A DNA stretch of 64,000 bases from CALLMM01 sp964429855. GTDB lineage: Bacteria > Armatimonadota > Chthonomonadetes > Chthonomonadales > CAJBBX01. Numbering within the stretch: position 1 is the first letter of the stretch; every line of letters starts with the position of its first letter. This document shows, in pieces, positions 50,908-59,722 of this stretch. The position numbers were made by a program, and so were the translations under genes. The stretch is from contig CAYSDM010000012.1 of assembly GCA_964429855.1 (NCBI GenBank), positions 21,692-85,691 on the forward strand, written 5' to 3'. The notes beneath the pieces are model-generated. The model ran no database searches. It was not told the origin of the DNA and saw nothing but the letters and a program-made list of their open reading frames with translations.

Positions 50908-52350
50908 GTGAACATCATTCTGATCAGCCTCGACACGACGCGCGCTGACCGCCTCTCCTGTTATGGACACTCCCGCCCCACCAGTCCGCATCTGGATGCG
51001 GTAGCGTCCGCCGGCGCGCTCTTCACCGATTTCTACAGCCCGCACATCCCCACCTTCCCCGGACATACCACCATGATGACGGGGCGGGATGTCTACGCGC
51101 ATCTGGTTACCGGTCAGTCGGCGACACCCGAGCCTTCCACGGAGATCCCATTGCTGGCGGAGATACTGTCGGCGCGCGGCTACTACACAGCAGCCGCCGA
51201 TAATCTGGGACGCTGGTTTATGCGCGGTTTTCAGAAGTATGAGACCTACTCCTGGGACACCAGCAGTATGAAGGTCTGGCGCAAGGCGGAGCAGGTGAAC
51301 GCCGCCGCCCTGAAGGTGGTGAACGAGGCGGCGCAGCAGGATAAGCCGTTTTTCCTTTTTCTACACTACTGGGATCCGCATACCCCCTATCTCCCGCCCG
51401 CGCCCTTCTCGCGCATGTTCTATGAGGGCGACGAGCGCGATCCGAAAAACCGCTCGATGGAACCGGTCTGGCAGTTTGAGAACTTCCGCTGGTACTTCAA
51501 TGAGTGGATGCCCGGCGTGACCGATATCGAGTTTCCCAAAGCGCAGTACGATGCCGAGATCGCCTATATGGACGCCTGCCTGTCGCATCTGTTCGTCCGC
51601 CTGAAGGAGCTTCGGCTGGAGGAGAATACCCTGTTGATCCTGACGGCGGATCACGGGGAGGAGTTGGACGAACACGGATGCTGGTTCGATCATCATGGAC
51701 TCTATGAGCCGAACATCCGTATCCCGCTCATCATGCGTCTTCCCGGCAGAATACCGGCAGGCGCGCGCGTGCAGGGGTTGACGCGGATGCAGGATATCGC
51801 GCCGACGATTCTGGACTATGCCGGTCTGCTCGATTCTGAATTGAGATTCGACGGGGTCAGCCTGCGTCCGCTGATCGAGATTCCGGCAGACGGCGCCTAT
51901 GTTGCGCGGGGAACCAGCGATGAGCTGCATCTGACCGAAAACACCTGGATGAAAAAGCGCGCCCTGCGAACGCATGAGTGGAAACTGATCGTCTCGCTGG
52001 AGCCGGATATCCATAACTTCCCGATGGTCGAACTGTATCATCTGACAACCGACCCGCAGGAGAAGGTCAATGTGGCGTCGGAGCGACCGGAGGTCGTGAG
52101 CGATCTGCGGGGACGCATGGAGGAGCATCTGCGCCGACGGCTGGCGGCAACCGGACAGCAGGACCCGCTGCCCGTGCAGCCGATACCGCTGCGGCGCATC
52201 GGACGGGTGGAGGCAGCGGTCCCGCGAGATGAGCAGTTGCCCGCGACCGAAGAGAAGAAAGAACCGGCTCACGTCGAGGAGGAGACCGCCGCAGATGAGA
52301 AGCTGGAGGCGGGAGACTTTGTCGGTTATGAGCGTGAGGAGCAGCCATGA
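50908..52350 (+). CDS. Sulfatase-fold hydrolase with Thr at the nucleophile position
   Basis: A 480-residue alkaline-phosphatase-superfamily enzyme. Metal motifs are classical: ILISLDTTRADRLSCYG (Asp9 and Asp10-equivalent positions) and LTADHGEELDEHG with LYEPNIRIPLIMRLPGR. However, the place of the formylglycine Cys or Ser (C/S-x-P-x-R) is taken by IPT49-F-P-G-H, so it cannot form formylglycine. A Thr before FPxH resembles the Thr nucleophile of nucleotide pyrophosphatases, so phosphodiesterase-like activity is possible. There is no signal peptide. Start is GTG at 50908 with a weak site. The last 80 residues are low-complexity and Glu-rich. It overlaps the PhyH gene by 4 bp. Confidence 0.85.
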   Translation: MNIILISLDTTRADRLSCYGHSRPTSPHLDAVASAGALFTDFYSPHIPTFPGHTTMMTGRDVYAHLVTGQSATPEPSTEIPLLAEILSARGYYTAAADNLGRWFMRGFQKYETYSWDTSSMKVWRKAEQVNAAALKVVNEAAQQDKPFFLFLHYWDPHTPYLPPAPFSRMFYEGDERDPKNRSMEPVWQFENFRWYFNEWMPGVTDIEFPKAQYDAEIAYMDACLSHLFVRLKELRLEENTLLILTADHGEELDEHGCWFDHHGLYEPNIRIPLIMRLPGRIPAGARVQGLTRMQDIAPTILDYAGLLDSELRFDGVSLRPLIEIPADGAYVARGTSDELHLTENTWMKKRALRTHEWKLIVSLEPDIHNFPMVELYHLTTDPQEKVNVASERPEVVSDLRGRMEEHLRRRLAATGQQDPLPVQPIPLRRIGRVEAAVPRDEQLPATEEKKEPAHVEEETAADEKLEAGDFVGYEREEQP

Positions 52351-53084
52351 TCCCGACGATTACCCCGGAGCAGAAAGCCTCTTTTCGCGAGCAGGGGTTC
52401 TTTATTCTGGAGAATGTCTTTACCCGTGAGGAGATGGAGGCGCTTGGCAGGCTGATCGAAGCGCATCACTGGCGGCACGAGGAGCGTCTGAGAGAGGTCG
52501 GAACGGAGGGAATCTCCCGCGCCGGGGAGATATCCTTCACCGCCTTTCTTGCGGAGCAAGACGAGGGGATTCGCGCCTTCGTGCAGCGTCCGGAGTTCGT
52601 CTATATCGCCACGACCCTGCTCGGACCGGATATTGATCTCTACTGGAATCAGTCGGTCTTCAAGGGACCGGACGGGAACGCGCAGTTTCCCTGGCATCAG
52701 GACGACGGCTATACCCCGGTGACACCCTCTCCCTATCTGACGCTCTGGCTGGCCATCAACGATGCCACGCCGGAAAACGGCTGTATCTCGGTGCTGCCCG
52801 GCTCCCACAGGAGAGGCTTGCGTCCTCACCAGAAGACTCCTCTCGGTCTGGCATGTCATACGCTGGACGACCCGGATCAGGGGGTGATGGTTCCGGTGAA
52901 AGCAGGCTCAATCGCGGCGTTTCAGTCGCTGACCGTGCATAAGAGCGGCGTCAATCGCTCGCAGGGTTTCCGCAAGGCGTATATCATCCAGTATTCGCAG
53001 GCGGGACTGCGTAATGCCGTGACCGGGGAGTTGATCGAAAATCGCATTGCGCTTGCCAGAGAGGGAAAAGCCGTCAGCGAATAG
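52347..53084 (+). CDS. Phytanoyl-CoA dioxygenase family (PhyH) protein
   Basis: A 245-residue Fe(II)/2-oxoglutarate-dependent oxygenase. The iron-binding His-x-Asp is in FPWHQDDGYTP, the distal His in LTVHKSGVNRS, and the 2-oxoglutarate-binding Arg nearby in RSQGFRKAYIIQY. GSHRRGL precedes them. It hydroxylates an unknown small molecule. The ATG overlaps the sulfatase-like stop by 4 bp (ATGA), indicating a two-gene translationally coupled unit; the substrates of the two enzymes may be linked. Confidence 0.9.
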   Translation: MIPTITPEQKASFREQGFFILENVFTREEMEALGRLIEAHHWRHEERLREVGTEGISRAGEISFTAFLAEQDEGIRAFVQRPEFVYIATTLLGPDIDLYWNQSVFKGPDGNAQFPWHQDDGYTPVTPSPYLTLWLAINDATPENGCISVLPGSHRRGLRPHQKTPLGLACHTLDDPDQGVMVPVKAGSIAAFQSLTVHKSGVNRSQGFRKAYIIQYSQAGLRNAVTGELIENRIALAREGKAVSE

Positions 53085-53102
53085 CGCTCCCTTCAGAAGA
53101 GA

Positions 53103-53133
53103 ACAGCCCGGAAGCGCAAGGCTTCCGGGCTGT
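53103..53133. terminator. Terminator hairpin between PhyH gene and motB
   Basis: A perfect 13-bp stem (53103-53115 with 53121-53133) and a 5-nt loop, between convergent genes. The T-tracts are weak (TATCTGTT on plus, TTCTCTTC on minus), but the stem is very stable and probably serves both directions. Confidence 0.75.
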
Positions 53134-53138
53134 ATCTG

Positions 53139-54056
53139 TTAATGATGTTTCGGTTTCGGGGCAGGCTGCGGCATTCCCTCTTCGCCGGAAGGCGGTCGGA
53201 TATTCGGAGGCGGCGGCGAGAGCATACCGCGAACATTGTCCGGACCGACTTCGCGCGCCGGAGCGGAGGTGGTGCGCTCCGAGTATTGAACCATGATGCT
53301 GATGCGCCGGTTGGAGAAGTGCATCGGGTTTTCCGGGTTGCGAAGCCGTCTGTCCGCATAACCGCGCACCTCCACGATCTGATTATGCGCCAGGATCGGC
53401 GCCATGATTCGGCGCGCCGCGTTGGCGCGGTCCGAAGACAGTTCCCAGTTGGAGTAACCGGTATTGCCGCTTGCAAAAGGCTGCGCATCGGTATGCCCCT
53501 CCAGGATGATCGGATTGGGCAGGGCTTTCAGTTCCTTCGCAATCATCCGCAGCAGGTCTTCCGTGCGTTTCTTCATGACTGCGCTGCCGGTCTCGAAGAA
53601 GAGCGACTGCACGCCGTCCAGAAGCTCCACGCGCAGCCCTTCCGTGGTAATGTTGATGTCTATGTACTGCTTGAAAGCCTTAAACTCCGGCAGTCCGCCG
53701 ATCTTCGCCTCCAGCGCCTCCTTCGCGACCTTGAAACGCTGCCCTTCCGCCTCCTTCTCCTCCTTCATCAGGGCGGGCAGCGACTTCATAATGGAGGGCT
53801 GCGCGGAGGATTCGCGCCCCAGTCCGATCGGATTGCTGCCTCCCGCGTGCGAGCGCATCATCCCCATCGGATCGTTAAAGTAGGCGGCGATGGCTTTGCG
53901 GGTGTCCTGATTCAGTCCGAGAATCCACATCACCAGAAAGAAAGCCATCATGGCCGTTACAAAGTCGGCGTAGGCGACCTTCCATGACCCTCCATGATGT
54001 CCTCCGTGACCGGCTTTCTTTTTGACTACAATAATCGGGCGATCATCATTATTCAT
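53139..54056 (-). CDS. motB: Flagellar motor stator protein MotB
   Basis: A 305-residue stator subunit. A His-rich cytoplasmic start (GHGGHHGGSWKVAYADFVTA) leads into one membrane helix with the proton-binding Asp31 in VAYADFVTAMMAFFLVMWIL. A plug/linker follows, and the C-terminal OmpA-like peptidoglycan-binding domain has LEGHTDAQPFASGNTGYSNW and SSDRANAARRI. It completes the stator with MotA, whose gene ends 25 bp upstream. No other flagellar or chemotaxis gene is in the window. Confidence 0.94.
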   Translation of the reverse strand: MNNDDRPIIVVKKKAGHGGHHGGSWKVAYADFVTAMMAFFLVMWILGLNQDTRKAIAAYFNDPMGMMRSHAGGSNPIGLGRESSAQPSIMKSLPALMKEEKEAEGQRFKVAKEALEAKIGGLPEFKAFKQYIDINITTEGLRVELLDGVQSLFFETGSAVMKKRTEDLLRMIAKELKALPNPIILEGHTDAQPFASGNTGYSNWELSSDRANAARRIMAPILAHNQIVEVRGYADRRLRNPENPMHFSNRRISIMVQYSERTTSAPAREVGPDNVRGMLSPPPPNIRPPSGEEGMPQPAPKPKHH

Positions 54057-54081
54057 TCGTCATCTCTGCTTCATTTCAGGT

Positions 54082-54951
54082 TCAGGCGGCGTTGGCGTTA
54101 TTTCGCAGGGAGTTCTCCAGTTCCGAGAACGTGCAGCGCACTGCCGGCTCGACGCTGCGACGCGCAAATTCGACCGCCGTCAGGGGAGCGTCGCCCCGCG
54201 CAAAGGAGAGCAGGGCGGCGCGAATGCAGGATAGATACTGCGCCTCCGCGTTCAGGCGGCTCTCCAGCGCGTGGGCGATCGGCTGAAAGATGCCGTAGGC
54301 AAAGAGAATGCCCAGAAAGGTTCCGACCAGCGCGGCGGCGACGTGATGCCCGATCTCCTCCGGCTTTCCGCCGATGGAACCCATTGTCACCACGACGCCG
54401 AGAACCGCCGCCACGATCCCGTAGCCGGGCATGGCATCGCCGGTCTTGGTAATGATGTTCGGGATAGACTCCGCCTCTTTATGATGCGACTCCAGATCGG
54501 CATCCATCATCTCGGCAAGATCATACGCCTGCACCGTTCCGGTAATGACGACCTTGAGCGTATCCGCCAGAAAATCCACGGCATGGTGATTGGAGATGAA
54601 GCCGGGATACTTCTTGAAAAACTCGCTCTCATGCGGTTTCTCCGCATGGTGCTCCAGCGCGACCATCCCTTCCCGACGCGCCAGCATAAACAGATCGTAG
54701 AGCATCTTCAGCAGTTCATTATAGGACTTTTTCTCAAAGGGACTCGGCTTCAATAGACTCATGACGGCTTTCAGGATTTTGATGATGACAGACGGCGGAT
54801 TACCGATCACCATAGACCCCAGCGCTGCTCCGCCGATGACGATGAACTCCGATATCTGAATTAGCACGGCTACCTGGCCGCCTGCCATCGTGAAGCCAAT
54901 GATGATGCTTCCGAACAGCACAACCAGACCAATGATAAAAAACATGCTCAA
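54082..54951 (-). CDS. motA: Flagellar motor stator protein MotA
   Basis: A 289-residue inner-membrane protein with four helices. Typical motifs: IGLVVLFGSIIIGFTMAGGQ at the N-terminus, GAALGSMVIGNPPS, and the conserved region DAMPGYGIVAAVLGVVVTMG with the functional Pro. It forms the proton channel with MotB and pushes on the rotor. GAGGT lies eight bases before the ATG. The gene is divergent from the DoxX gene with 171 bp between, which include an inverted repeat in the motA leader. Confidence 0.95.
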   Translation of the reverse strand: MSMFFIIGLVVLFGSIIIGFTMAGGQVAVLIQISEFIVIGGAALGSMVIGNPPSVIIKILKAVMSLLKPSPFEKKSYNELLKMLYDLFMLARREGMVALEHHAEKPHESEFFKKYPGFISNHHAVDFLADTLKVVITGTVQAYDLAEMMDADLESHHKEAESIPNIITKTGDAMPGYGIVAAVLGVVVTMGSIGGKPEEIGHHVAAALVGTFLGILFAYGIFQPIAHALESRLNAEAQYLSCIRAALLSFARGDAPLTAVEFARRSVEPAVRCTFSELENSLRNNANAA

Positions 54952-54972
54952 TTACCTCACGGGCATACAGCA

Positions 54973-55025
54973 GGCACAGGCGGAATAGGCGCATGTCGGC
55001 GTGCCGGTTGAAGAGAGCCTGTGCC
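54973..55025 (-). other. Inverted repeat in the motA leader
   Basis: GGCACAGGC (54973-54981) and GCCTGTGCC (55017-55025) match perfectly over 9 bp with a 35-nt loop. It sits 21 bp before the motA ATG and could be a leader structure or an operator for the divergent promoters. The rest of the 171-bp gap shows no clear promoter. Confidence 0.4.
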
Positions 55026-55122
55026 CTCCGTTCATAATCCATAGTCGGTTTTCACCGGTCGTTTCAAGAGGGCGACCCCGCCCGGCAGGAGTTCCGACGG
55101 CGGATGGGGAAAAGAGAGGACA

Positions 55123-55590
55123 ATGGTAAAGACAAGTACGCAAAATCTGGAGACGCGCGCGGATTATGCGGTTTTGACGCTGCGGATCGGTCTGGCTTTC
55201 ATCTGGATATGGGAGAGCCTGGGGACGAAGTTTCTTTTCGATCCCGACCGTTCGCTTGCGCTGCTGAGGGGAACCAACCTGTTCGGCGATCTGGTGATCC
55301 CTGCGCTTAACCTCATCTGCGCCTTTGAACTGATGCTCGGCGTGATGCTGTTGATCGGTCTCTGGGTGCGCCCGCTGGCGTGGGTGCAGATCATCGTCAT
55401 GGCGATTTTTATGGTGGTGATTGCGTCGGTCTATCCCGATCTCTATAAGGAGCCGACCGCGCCCATCGCCAAAAATATACCGATCATGGCGGCAGCGCTG
55501 GCGACATGGTTCCTGGGACCGGATTCCCGCTCGCTGGACGCGCGCCGGAAGCGGGCGCTGGACTCCGGGGAGACGTCATCCTCAGAGTGA
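55123..55590 (+). CDS. DoxX family membrane protein
   Basis: A 155-residue protein with four membrane helices (LTLRIGLAFIWIWESLGTKF; LNLICAFELMLGVMLLIGLW; WVQIIVMAIFMVVIASVYPD; MAAALATWFLG) and a charged C-terminal tail. The pattern fits the DoxX/DoxD-like family, linked with quinone-related redox or thiosulfate metabolism in a few cases, without a settled general function. GAGAGGAC precedes the ATG. Confidence 0.75.
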   Translation: MVKTSTQNLETRADYAVLTLRIGLAFIWIWESLGTKFLFDPDRSLALLRGTNLFGDLVIPALNLICAFELMLGVMLLIGLWVRPLAWVQIIVMAIFMVVIASVYPDLYKEPTAPIAKNIPIMAAALATWFLGPDSRSLDARRKRALDSGETSSSE

Positions 55591-55619
55591 TATTTAATTT
55601 CAAAGATTGAGCATAAATA

Positions 55620-55652
55620 GTTATAGCGATGGAATAGATCCATCGCTATAAC
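55620..55652. other. Perfect 14-bp hairpin upstream of uppP
   Basis: GTTATAGCGATGGA (55620-55633) pairs with 55639-55652 over 14 bp with a 5-nt ATAGA loop. It lies 29 bp after the DoxX stop and 39 bp before the uppP start. No T-tract follows, so a leader or operator role is as likely as termination. Confidence 0.7.
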
Positions 55653-55691
55653 GCTGTGTTCTCAGCCCTCGTGTGGATGCAGGAGAAGCGA

Positions 55692-56519
55692 TTGACCGAT
55701 TTGCAGGCTGCCGTACTGGGATTTATTCAGGGATTTACGGAGTGGCTGCCCATCAGCAGCACGGCGCATCTGCGCGTTGTGCCGGAGTTATGCGGGTGGA
55801 AAGATCCCGGTTCGGCGTTTACCGCGGTCAGTCAACTGGGAACGCTGCTGGCGGCGCTGGTCTACTTCCGCAAAGATATCTACGACATCTTTGCCAGTCT
55901 GTTTCGGAAGCCCGCCTCCGGTGAAGAGAGGGTGGACAGGCGGCTGCTTCTGCCGATTGTGGTCGGCACGATTCCGGTGGTCGTCTGCGGGCTTGCCTTC
56001 AAGCACGCCATTCGGGGATCGCTGCGGAGCCTGTGGGTGGTTGCCGGGGCGATGATCCTCTTCGCGCTGCTGCTGGCGGCGGCGGAGGCGCGCAAGACGC
56101 GCCGGCGGGGCATTCAGACCGTCACCTGGCTGGACGGGCTGGCGGTGGGGATCGGGCAGGCGTTCTCACTGATTCCGGGAGCTTCGCGCTCTGGCACGAC
56201 GATCACGGCGGCGCTGTTTATGGGATTGGAACGCGCCGGGGCGGCGCGGTTCTCTTTTCTATTAAGTCTTCCGGCGATCTTTGCGGCAGGGGCGTTTGAA
56301 CTGCTGGAGGCGCGCCACGAGATTCTGGAGGGCGGGCTGGCGCGTCCGACTCTCATCGCGACCGTTATCGCCTTTTTTGTCGGGTGGGCAAGCATTGACT
56401 GGCTGATGAAGTTCCTGCGCCGATACCCGACCTACCTCTTCATTCTCTACCGGCTGGTGGTCGGGGGAATCATTCTTGCGCTGCTTGCCTCCGGCGTGCT
56501 GCAACCGTTCGACCGATAA
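55692..56519 (+). CDS. uppP: Undecaprenyl-diphosphatase UppP
   Basis: Recycles undecaprenyl pyrophosphate to the monophosphate for peptidoglycan and glycan synthesis; an integral inner-membrane protein. 275 residues from a TTG at 55692 that has AGGAGA five bases upstream and gives the family-typical start TDLQAAVLGFIQGFTEWLPI. An ATG at 55680 is possible but has no site. Signatures: ISSTAHLRV, and the active-site loop PGASRSGTTITAALFMGLER. It is convergent with the HAD gene. Confidence 0.93.
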   Translation: MTDLQAAVLGFIQGFTEWLPISSTAHLRVVPELCGWKDPGSAFTAVSQLGTLLAALVYFRKDIYDIFASLFRKPASGEERVDRRLLLPIVVGTIPVVVCGLAFKHAIRGSLRSLWVVAGAMILFALLLAAAEARKTRRRGIQTVTWLDGLAVGIGQAFSLIPGASRSGTTITAALFMGLERAGAARFSFLLSLPAIFAAGAFELLEARHEILEGGLARPTLIATVIAFFVGWASIDWLMKFLRRYPTYLFILYRLVVGGIILALLASGVLQPFDR

Positions 56520-56539
56520 GAAGCGAATCGGGTCGGCTC

Positions 56540-57280
56540 TTACCGGCTCAGGCTGTTCACCAACTGCGTCAGGTCGGTCAGACGGGTCAGAACGACCGGG
56601 AACTCCGGCTCCGGCGCATTCGGCATCAGGCGCGCCTGAATCACTCTGGCTCCCGCCTCCTCCGCCCAGTCCAGACAGATCGCCTGATCGTCCACCACAA
56701 TCGCCTGCGAGGGGCGAATCTGGCAGGCGGCGAAGATGCGCTGATAGAACTCCGATCCCTCTTTAGCGCAGTTCACCAGGTCGCCGCCGAACTTGCTCTC
56801 CGTATAGCTCTCTATTCCGGCTCCGATCAGCGCGGCAAAAAGATACTCCGACTCCCAGGCGGAGGCGATCTGCGTTCGATGCCCCGCCTCGAACAGACCT
56901 CGCATAGCCTCCTCTGCGCCGGGGAGAGCGGCATTACAGCAGGTCAGCGCCTCAAACTGCACCCGTTTGGCGAAGTCGCCGAGAGGCTCACCCTCCGGCG
57001 GCGTGATGCCCATGGCTCCGAAAACCTCCTGCGTGATCCGAACTCTCTCCTGCGCCAGCCAGTCGGTGTAGCCTGCCAGCGGATTGCCGAAAAAGGTCTC
57101 CTGGTAACGCGCCTGACTGGCATCGAGCGCGGGAGACAGCGCGGCTTCCCATGCGCCTGTCTCTCCGCCAAAATCGCGGTTGAGAATAGAGGTGAGTTCC
57201 TGAACATACTGTTTGCGAAGGGCGTCGGAATCGCTCAAGGTGTTGTCAAAATCCATGAATACATAGACGCATTCGGGCAT
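56540..57280 (-). CDS. HAD superfamily hydrolase
   Basis: A 246-residue cytosolic haloacid-dehalogenase-type phosphatase. Motif I is VFMDFDNTLSDSDA (nucleophile and acid/base Asp), the Thr/Ser of motif II lies in TQIASAWES, and motif III/IV in QAIVVDDQAICLDWAEEAGA. Substrate unknown. GGAG lies six bases before the ATG. It is the last gene of the menaquinone-type operon, 84 bp after mqnA, so it may be under the same promoter without belonging to the pathway. Confidence 0.88.
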   Translation of the reverse strand: MPECVYVFMDFDNTLSDSDALRKQYVQELTSILNRDFGGETGAWEAALSPALDASQARYQETFFGNPLAGYTDWLAQERVRITQEVFGAMGITPPEGEPLGDFAKRVQFEALTCCNAALPGAEEAMRGLFEAGHRTQIASAWESEYLFAALIGAGIESYTESKFGGDLVNCAKEGSEFYQRIFAACQIRPSQAIVVDDQAICLDWAEEAGARVIQARLMPNAPEPEFPVVLTRLTDLTQLVNSLSR

Positions 57281-57364
57281 AAGGCACTCCAGTGGAATGT
57301 TTTTCTATTGCGACAATACGCATCCGGCTTGTGTCGAGTGGAGACTGTCCTCTCTGGAAGAGAG

Positions 57365-58213
57365 TCAGTCCTTCCCGAAGACTCGCAGCGGCGACAGGGA
57401 GGCGATCAGTCCATGTTCATAACACTTGCGCTGAAACAGCCGCATTCCCTCCCATTTGGCAGGATCGAGGTCAAAATGAACGATCTGGCATAAGTACTCG
57501 CGGACGCGCTCTACAGGCAGACTCATCTGTGCCGCCCATCTTTCGATGTACGCGGCGCGATGCTCCATTCCCCAGCGCTTTGCCTGAATGAGCGCCTCCA
57601 GTAACGGCGCTTGCGGCGCGTCGGCGCGGGCAAGCCAGGCGGCATAGACAAACGGCAGCCCGGTATGCTGTTTCCACAATGCGCCTAAGTCGAGCACATG
57701 GGGAACCGGCGTGTCGAACAGTTTCAGATCGCCGATAATCAGCCCGGCATCGCAGGCGGAAAGCATAGCGTCCAGATCGGGCGGATGGGAGATGAAGCGG
57801 GGAGCGCGCCGATAGACTTCCCGTAACAGTATCTGAGTCAGCGCGACCGAGGTCAGCGAACTGGTGTCCAGCGCGACGCTTTCGATCCGCTCCGGGGGCA
57901 CACGCGAAAAGAGCCGAACGCTCTTTACCTCGCCGTCGGAACTGATCGAGATGTCCGGCACGATTCGCAGCGACGGATTGCGGAATAGCTCGATGATGGA
58001 GACCATCGCCACATCCAGCAGGTCCTCTTCCAGCATCGCCGCCAGCTTTGAGGGAACCACATAGTGAACTTCCGCTGCCGCATCGCACTCCTGCGAATGA
58101 AACCACTCGATCAGCGGTCGGGCGTTAAGGTAGGGGACGCAGCCGATCCGCAGAAGGGAAGGGCGCGCTGAAGGCGCAAGTGGTTCCGTGCGGTTCGTCC
58201 GGAGGTCGCTCAT
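57365..58213 (-). CDS. mqnA: Chorismate dehydratase MqnA
   Basis: First committed step of the futalosine route to menaquinone: chorismate to 3-[(1-carboxyvinyl)oxy]benzoate. 282 residues. The family start IGCVPYLNARPLIEWFHSQ is clear, as are VALDTSSLTSVALTQILLRE (substrate-binding Ser/Thr cluster) and LIIGDLKLFD. The ATG overlaps the stop of the prenyltransferase gene by 4 bp (ATGA), showing coupling. Other Mqn enzymes (B, C, D, E) are not in the window. Confidence 0.93.
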   Translation of the reverse strand: MSDLRTNRTEPLAPSARPSLLRIGCVPYLNARPLIEWFHSQECDAAAEVHYVVPSKLAAMLEEDLLDVAMVSIIELFRNPSLRIVPDISISSDGEVKSVRLFSRVPPERIESVALDTSSLTSVALTQILLREVYRRAPRFISHPPDLDAMLSACDAGLIIGDLKLFDTPVPHVLDLGALWKQHTGLPFVYAAWLARADAPQAPLLEALIQAKRWGMEHRAAYIERWAAQMSLPVERVREYLCQIVHFDLDPAKWEGMRLFQRKCYEHGLIASLSPLRVFGKD

Positions 58214-59127
58214 CGGGGCAGCAGCACCAGATCCAGAACCACGAAAGCGAACAGTGTGACGCTGATCCAGCCGTTGAGCGTGAAGAACGCCAGATTGACC
58301 CGGCTGAGATCGTCGGGCTTCACCAGCGACTGCTCATAGGCGATCAGACCGGCAACGACCGTCACCCCGATATAGTAGATCATTCCCAGACCGGACAGCC
58401 AGCCGACCAGCGCCAGCAGGGCAAGCATGGTCAGGTGCATTCCTCGCGATATCCAGAGCGCCTTCGCTTTCCCCAGCGCTTTCGGCAGCGAGTGCAGACC
58501 GAGGCGGCGATCCACCTCGACATCTTGAAGCGAGTAGATGATGTCGAAGCCGCCGATCCAGAGCATAACCGCCGCGCCCAGCAGCGCCGGAACCAGATCC
58601 AGCCTGCCGGTGACCGCCATCCATGCCCCGATCGGTGATATGCCGATGGCGAATCCGAGCGCGAGATGAGAGAGGGCGGTAAAACGTTTGGTGTAGGAGT
58701 AACCGAGCAGAGCCGCCAGCGCGACCGGAGAGAGCGCGAAACAGAGCGGATTCAACTGATAGGCGGCGTATTCAAACAGGGCGATGGCGCACAGCGTAAA
58801 GAACGTGACTTGCTTGATGGTCAGCAGCCCGGCGGGGATGGCGCGCTGTGCGGTGCGGGGATTGGCGGCATCGAAACGGGCATCCACGATTCGATTGAAA
58901 GCCATCGCCGCGCTGCGCGCTCCGACCATCGCGGCAATGATCCAGCCGGAGATTCGCAGGGTCGGGAGGGAGTGCTCCAGGTGGGCAGTGCGCGCCGCCA
59001 GAATTGCGCTCACCAGCGCGAAGGGCAGCGCGAACAGCGTATGCTCGAACTTTATCATCTCCAGGATGGTCTTAAGGCGCTCCCAGACGCCCGACGGACC
59101 TCCTAATCCTTCTCTATGAACTGCCAT
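58210..59127 (-). CDS. UbiA-family prenyltransferase (MqnP-like)
   Basis: A 305-residue membrane prenyltransferase with about eight helices. The two Asp-rich motifs are NRIVDARFDAANPRT and LQDVEVDRRLGLHSLP. In the futalosine pathway a UbiA homologue, MqnP, attaches the prenyl tail, and its place directly before mqnA and after ubiX suits that. The ATG at 59127 overlaps the ubiX end by 25 bp and lacks a good ribosome-binding site, so a start a little downstream (for example 59058) is possible. Confidence 0.88.
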   Translation of the reverse strand: MAVHREGLGGPSGVWERLKTILEMIKFEHTLFALPFALVSAILAARTAHLEHSLPTLRISGWIIAAMVGARSAAMAFNRIVDARFDAANPRTAQRAIPAGLLTIKQVTFFTLCAIALFEYAAYQLNPLCFALSPVALAALLGYSYTKRFTALSHLALGFAIGISPIGAWMAVTGRLDLVPALLGAAVMLWIGGFDIIYSLQDVEVDRRLGLHSLPKALGKAKALWISRGMHLTMLALLALVGWLSGLGMIYYIGVTVVAGLIAYEQSLVKPDDLSRVNLAFFTLNGWISVTLFAFVVLDLVLLPR

Positions 59128-59711
59128 TGCGGGACAACCTTGTGTTCAATATCGAGTTGCTGCAGGATACGCGCGACGATGGTGTCGGCTAACTCCTCAA
59201 TGGTCTTCGGTCGGTAGTAGAAACCCGGAGCCGCAGGCAGTATTGTCGCCCCGGCTTCCGCCAGTTGCGTCATGTTACGCAGATGAATCAGGTTCCAGGG
59301 CGTCTCGCGCACGACGAGAATCAGCCGCCGCCGTTCTTTGAGGCAGACATCCGCTGCCCGCGTCACCAGATCATCGGAGATGCCTCCGGCGATCCGCGCT
59401 GCCGTTCCCATCGAACAGGGAACGATCACCATGCCGTCGTGTCGAAAGGAGCCGCTGGCGGGCGGCGAAAAGTAGTTCTTGCGATCCAGAATCGTGATGT
59501 TGTCGCAGGGACGACCCAGCAGGGTCTCCACTGAGAGATTGCGCGGATTGACGGCTATATCCATCTCTGTGCTGAGGACCTGCAGCGCCTGATCGGAGAC
59601 CGCCAGATATATCTGCTGGAAGTGACGCGCCGCCTGATCCAGAAAGCGAAGCCCGTAGATCGCGCCGCTCGCGCCCGTCATCGCCACGACAAGCCGCCCG
59701 GTGGATGACAT
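59103..59711 (-). CDS. ubiX: Flavin prenyltransferase UbiX
   Basis: A 202-residue enzyme that makes prenylated FMN, the cofactor of UbiD-type decarboxylases. Signatures: LVVAMTGASGAIYGLRFLDQ at the N-terminus, ASGSFRHDGMVIVPCSMGTA, and RRLILVVRETPWNLIHLRNM. The partner UbiD is encoded in the same operon at 60851. It serves the late decarboxylation of futalosine-derived menaquinone precursors (the MqnM role) in this setting. It starts 11 bp after the small upstream gene. Confidence 0.94.
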   Translation of the reverse strand: MSSTGRLVVAMTGASGAIYGLRFLDQAARHFQQIYLAVSDQALQVLSTEMDIAVNPRNLSVETLLGRPCDNITILDRKNYFSPPASGSFRHDGMVIVPCSMGTAARIAGGISDDLVTRAADVCLKERRRLILVVRETPWNLIHLRNMTQLAEAGATILPAAPGFYYRPKTIEELADTIVARILQQLDIEHKVVPQWQFIEKD

Positions 59712-59722
59712 GGGGTTCGCCT

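Noticed and set aside
50712..50948. Possible small gene after AAGGAGGTGATG in the divergent region
   Set aside because: The Shine-Dalgarno-like sequence is too close to the ATG, the frame runs through the sulfatase-like start, and the product looks random.
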